The position numbers and the translations under genes were made by a program. 64,000 nucleotides of DNA. Origin: Aquatica leii. Taxonomy: Eukaryota > Arthropoda > Insecta > Coleoptera > Lampyridae. The notes under the pieces are model-generated. The model did no database searches, was not told where the DNA came from, and saw only the letters and a program-made list of their open reading frames with translations. The stretch spans positions 264,179,177 to 264,243,176 of the forward strand of contig CM069432.1 in assembly GCA_035610365.1 (NCBI GenBank), read 5' to 3'. Position 1 is the stretch's first letter. Each line of letters opens with the position of its first letter. Shown here piece by piece: positions 59,879-64,000 of the stretch.

Positions 59879-61773
59879 CAGTGTGCCCGAAAAGTATGGA
59901 ATAAATTATACAGGTCGATAAATATGCACTTTACACGAAAAAGTTGTAAATAAAAGTTGTTTATCACTTAGTTATCTACCACCTGGGAGATATCAATTTA
60001 AATTTTTGCTGTGAACAAAATCGCAACGAATAACACTAACATTTTTTTAAATGGCAAGGCACTTCTTTATTATACTCATTTGATAGAGTCTTTTTTTCTC
60101 TTTTCAACCATATGAAACTTGAATACCTTTACATCAAAAAATTTTCAAGAAAAACAAGGACATGTCTAACAAATTTATTTTACTGAGCAGTATTAATTAG
60201 GTACGTAATATGTAGCATTGAAACAATTGAATGCACTTTAGAACACTGTCACACTTTGCTATTTGTTAGTGCTTCAAATATGGCTCAATTATCTGAGAAA
60301 CATAGAATTGAAATTTTAATGATTCTGGGATATGGAGATAGAAGAAGAACCCAAGACGAAGTATGTAATTTATTTAATAACTCCAGAATTAAACATTTCG
60401 CAGTCCACGGTAAGCAAAATTTGGCGGAAATTTCAAGATACAGGTTCGGTGAAAGATGCGAGTAGAACTGGTAGACTTTTGTCATTAGGTAATGTGGAAC
60501 GAGAAAATGTCTTCTTGTCTGTTGAGGAAAATCCACAAATTTCTGTTCGGCAAATTGCTAGAGACCATAATTTGAATAAATCGGCCGTACATGACGTTTT
60601 AAAAAAAGAAAAAAATCATCCTTATAAAGCTTGTGTAGTTCAAGAATTATTTGAAGACGATTTGGACAGAAGGCTGGAGTTTTGTGAAACAATAACAAAC
60701 AAACTTGAACGAGATGCACATTTTCATAAAAATATCCTTTTTACTGATAAGGCCACGTTTTGTTTAAACGGCACAATTAACAAATAAAACACACGTTACT
60801 GGTCTTCACAAAATCCTCACTGGTATCTAGAAGGACACACCCAATACGAGCAGAAAGTCTACGTCTGGGTAGGAATGATTGGAAGTCAAATTTTGGGGCC
60901 ATATTTTTTTGAAGGTAGTTTAACGACGAATATTTATCTCGATTTCTTAAGATTTGAGTTAGTTCCTGCTTTGGCCGAGTTATTTCCACATGAAGTAGAT
61001 CCAGATATACCTCATAACAGAATATGGCTTCAACAAGACGGGGCACCTCCACATTTTGGAATTAATGTCCGCCACTTTCTTAATAATACTTTTCAAAATA
61101 CATGGATAGGCAGAAGAGGTACGATAGAATGGCCTGCTCGCTCGCCGGATTTAAGTCCACTAGATTTTTTTCTTTGGGGCTATATATACCTGATAATGTT
61201 GAAGATTTAAAAAATCGCATTAGAGTTGAGATAAGAGCTATAACTAGAGATATGATTTCAAAAGCAATCGATGGTTTTAAAAATCGAATTTACCACTGTC
61301 AAATTATGAATGGTTTACATTTTGAACATTTATTGTAAGTTTAGTTTAAATACATTTTTTTGTTATAACAATTTTATGTAAAGATATTTAAAGTTTAATA
61401 TTTGCTATTGTGACAGTGCATTCAATTGTTTCAATACTACATATTACGTACCTGATTAATACTGCTCAGTAAAATAAATTTGTTAGACATGTCCTTGTTT
61501 TTCTTGAAAATTTTTTGATGTAAAGGTATTCAAGTTTCATATGGTTGAAAAGAGAAAAAAAGACTCTATCAAATGAGTATTATAAAAACGTACCTTGCCA
61601 TTTAAAAAAATGTAAGTGTTATTCGTTGCGATTTTGTTTACAGCAAAAATTTAAATTGATATCTCCCAGGTGGTAGATAACTAAGTGATAAACAACTTTT
61701 ATTTACAACTTTTTCGTGTAAAGTGCATATTTATCGACCTGTATAATATATTCCATACTTTTCGGACACACTG
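59879..61773 (+). mobile_element. Mariner-like transposon with ~355-bp terminal inverted repeats
   Basis: Begins CAGTGTGCCCGAAAAGTATGG and ends with the inverse, CCATACTTTTCGGACACACTG. TA flanks both sides (59877-59878 and 61774-61775), which is the target duplication of the Tc1/mariner superfamily. The inverted repeats extend from 59879 to about 60238 and from 61419 to 61773 with only a few differences, enclosing a single transposase gene. Length is 1895 bp. Confidence 0.9.
60280..61338 (+). pseudogene. IS630/mariner transposase, DD41D-type spacing, broken
   Basis: Starts MAQLSEKHRIEILMILGYGD. The helix-turn-helix follows (LNISQSTVSKIWRKF, then VRQIARDHNLNKSAVHDVL). Catalytic motifs are LFTDKATF (first Asp, with the usual Glu replaced by Lys), WLQQDGAPPHF (second Asp) and SPDLSPLDFFLWG (third Asp of LDFF, 41 residues after the second). 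Counting to SPDL instead would give 36. Breaks are a frameshift near 60380, a TAA at 60785-60787 in place of Gln, and a frameshift near 61180. The remainder is otherwise intact, so the copy is fairly young. A related but older relic lies at 27.9-28.7 kb. Confidence 0.85.
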
Positions 61774-61775
61774 TA

Positions 61776-62050
61776 TATGTATGTACCCCTTTTTCGGAAA
61801 AAATCAAATTATCGAAATTTTTGATTATCCGAATAGGGTCTGGTCCCAATTGATTCGGATAATTAGAGTAAATTATAAGTACAAAAATTTTCCCTAGTGA
61901 CAAAAAATGTTTTATTAGACATTGGAATTGGTTGCGAAAAATTTGTACTATTATATAATTATTTAATAAAAATAATCTGACATAAATAAACAAAAACGAC
62001 AAAGTGAGTATTAACAAAACATTTTACAATATTTTCATTACGCCGCGTAA
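61776..62050. other. Intergenic; 3' flank of the protease-homologue gene
   Basis: AT-rich. It holds a short imperfect palindrome (ATTATCCGAAT / ATTCGGATAAT, 61824-61863). On the minus strand an ATTAAA at 61962-61967, about 90 bases after the stop codon, could be the polyadenylation signal. Confidence 0.4.
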
Positions 62051-62052
62051 AA

Positions 62053-64000
62053 TTATTTTTCAATGTTTAATTTAATCCATCTTAAATATTTAAAAACATT
62101 TAAATGTGTTTGGGGTTCGTCGTCTCGACAACCAAACGATGACGAAATACCTTGGATGAACCACTGAAATTTTTTTGAAAGCATAACTGGTCCACCTTCA
62201 TCACCAATGCAAGTAACATCAGTGGAATTTTTAAAATCTTCCGTGCAAATGTCATATTCTGTGAGTGGATTTGCATAGCTAAGCAACAAAGCTTTTTGGT
62301 TGCAAACATCAAGCGGTATTAATGTTGTTGGTATTTTTTTCTTGATTTTTGGACCTTGAATTTCTCTTTCGTTATCTCCAAAACCAGTAGTATACAAGGT
62401 AACGCCGTAACGTGTCAAATCATCTTCTGATGTTGGAAGGCATATTGGACGTACATAGTCTATAAAATGTAAGTTTAAATTTTACAGTAAAAGCGTTTTA
62501 GGGTTTTACCTGTAAACTTGACTTTTTTGTTTAATCGAAGCAAAGCGATATCGTGGAGTAGTTGAAATCTGTTATAGAATGGATGTTCTATAACCTTTTC
62601 TACTTCATATTCTTGTACGTCGGCGCATTCAAAAGCATTGAATTCTACAATTTGGAAACAATCTACGTCAGTTTTAAGGTTGTAGTCTCCTAATCGCACC
62701 AACATACTAAAACTAATGTAAATAAATGTTTTTAAGTTGAGTTAATAACATACGCATCTGTTTCTTTAAACGTTCGAGTACACTGAACGGATGTAAGCAC
62801 GTAACGGTCCGTGATTAAAGTTCCTCCACAAATCCCATCACGTTGTGACGGTAAGGTTCCGTTTATTATTGCAGCTAACCATGGAAACTCATCGGCTGAG
62901 ACTTGATCACTGGACAAAATGTAATCATCGCGATGTTGTAAACCACAAATTCGAGTATTAGAAATGTTGTAAAAACCTACTTCTTCTTTAGACGGATTTG
63001 TAAAGATGGTAAAATTAGGCGAATTACCACAACACACTTTTAACGTATCAATTTCATCGTTTTCGTCATCTTTTGGGTACTCACAAACAAAATCGTATAA
63101 ATGGTCTTCGTCTTGAGGATCTACTACAGCAAATGCAGCCATTAATCGTGGACACTCAGTTACTTGTATGCATTCGCCCGTTTCATTAAACGGTGTAAGG
63201 CATCGTTCTAAGAAAAGAAGTTTGCTAGTAAACGAAATCAAATTAAAAAATTCTTACCTGCACCCATAGTTTCTTTTATCCACTGCAGGTAGTTTTGCAC
63301 TCGCGTGTGTATTCTCGGGTCTTTGCCTCGCGATGTAAAACCTAAAAGGTACCACCTGCTTTTGTGTAGCGATGTTACTGGGTAGCCTATGACTTCATCG
63401 TCTGGTGGCACACCAGTAACTGTACACATGTCGTATGTGGTTATAACATCAGCCAGATTATTTAGTGCTTTACAGTTGCAATTTGGAATTGAGAAAGACG
63501 TGTACGTTGATTTCACACTAAAGTCGTTCCGAAGAACAGTTTTATTCCAACCCGATGTATGCACCAATCTATGCTTTGACAATTCTGGTACTAGTGGCAA
63601 ACATATTGGATGCATAAACTCTAAAACATAAGTTAGCTGAATTGTAAAATTTTATCATAAATAATTACCTGAAAAAGGGACCCGGCGGCCTAATCTTAAA
63701 AGTGCTATATCATTCAGTTTTGATACAGGATCGTAAAACGGATGCAAAACAAACGCTTCAATTTCGTAGGTTGCAAAAGTACTGCAACTTTTACCATATG
63801 AAGACGCCGCTGTATCACAGTTACTTCCATAACCAGTATAAGAATCTATTCTAACATCTGCAATCTGCAATTTAAGATAAATAATTTCTAGCGAAAGAAA
63901 CTTACAGAAGTTAGGTTCCTTTTCCAAAACTGTACGATGACACTGAGCGGTGTACAAAACGTAACGTTGATTTATCAATACTCCGCTACACCCAACTTTA
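62053..64000 (-). CDS. Clip-domain serine protease homologue, SPH-CLIP-SPH, 5' end outside window
   Basis: Six minus-strand exons: 64000-63906 (partial), 63857-63669, 63620-63258, 63207-62754, 62712 (or 62706)-62510 and 62459-62053, with GT-AG introns of 41-50 bases that all keep frame. Module 1 is a trypsin-like domain: RYVLYTAQC has Gln for the catalytic His, LNDIALLRL keeps Asp, and EVIGYP stands in place of GDSGGP. Exon 3 ends KETMGA and splices to ERCLTPFNETGEC, the start of a clip domain with six Cys (C, C, C, FVC, VCC). Module 2 then follows: RYVLTSVQC (His to Gln), LHDIALLRL, and CIGDEGGP (Ser to Glu). Both domains are therefore non-catalytic. Clip-SPHs are secreted haemolymph proteins, several of which act as cofactors in prophenoloxidase activation. 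No ATG opens the clip exon, so a single multi-module gene is favoured over two tandem genes. The N-terminus and signal peptide lie beyond the window. Confidence 0.82.

Noticed and set aside
61824..61863. ATTATCCGAAT palindrome as a Tigger terminus
   Set aside because: The arms are 11 bp with no element body on either side. The likeness to Tigger ends is too weak.
1..64000. tRNA, rRNA and CRISPR features
   Set aside because: No cloverleaf, conserved rRNA core or spaced direct-repeat array was noticed by eye. The tRNA-like TGGCGCC sequence at 54.68 kb is a primer-binding site, not a tRNA gene.

Overview
The window is AT-rich, TE-dominated DNA from an insect nuclear genome. An insect, possibly a beetle, is suggested by clip-domain serine-protease-homologue exons split by 41-50 bp introns, by several arthropod-type LINEs, a Penelope-like element, Ty3/gypsy, BEL/Pao and IS630/mariner sequences, and by the absence of any prokaryotic gene layout. 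The beetle assignment is inference. Nearly all long open frames are either decayed transposon coding sequence or antisense shadows of T-rich LINE copies.

Layout. 1-8 kb: decayed gypsy RNase H and integrase (minus), a pogo/Tigger DNA-binding fragment, and copies of a roughly 1 kb non-coding repeat (Rpt-1). 8.3-9.4 kb: a terminally inverted repeat element rich in ACTTGCAGCAA words. 9.4-11.5 kb: LINE-A copy A1. 11.9-13.3 kb: R1/I-like LINE. 14.6-15.3 kb: gypsy reverse transcriptase and RNase H. 15.7-16.9 kb: Rpt-1 inverted. 18.96-19.33 kb: a compact two-exon gene for a 75-residue secreted, neuropeptide-precursor-like protein. 20-21.5 kb: tail of an LTR element. 21.7-23.3 kb: LINE with RNase H. 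24.0-25.7 kb: LINE RT and gypsy gag remnants. 26165-27537: a complete solo LTR with a 4-bp target duplication. 27.9-36.6 kb: a mariner-like remnant split by LINE-B, which carries a young Penelope element and a LINE-A copy (A2). 38.4-51.0 kb: a Russian-doll locus in which LINE-A copy A3 contains a solo LTR (target duplication TATA), and the LTR contains about 8.9 kb made of two tandem elements (E1, E2) bounded by TA microsatellites. 51-55 kb: purine-rich DNA with a ~216-bp tandem repeat, an LTR end with a tRNA-Lys-type primer-binding site, and unassigned frames. 55.4-59.9 kb: two LINE-A copies (A4, A5) tail to tail around a Tigger fragment. 59879-61773: a mariner-like transposon with ~355-bp terminal inverted repeats. 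62053 to the end: a minus-strand host gene encoding catalytically dead serine protease domains and a clip domain.

Host genes. Only two loci look like functional host genes: the small secreted protein at 19 kb and the serine protease homologue at the right edge. In the latter, a 50-bp intron joins the end of one protease-like domain directly to the clip domain of the next, so the likely product is a multi-module SPH-CLIP-SPH protein.

Most interesting. E1 and E2 share end architecture but carry different repeated palindromic words (GAGCCC in E1, GAGATCC in E2), and both sit at TA microsatellites. I recognised no transposase in either. The small secreted gene is the best candidate for an undescribed protein.
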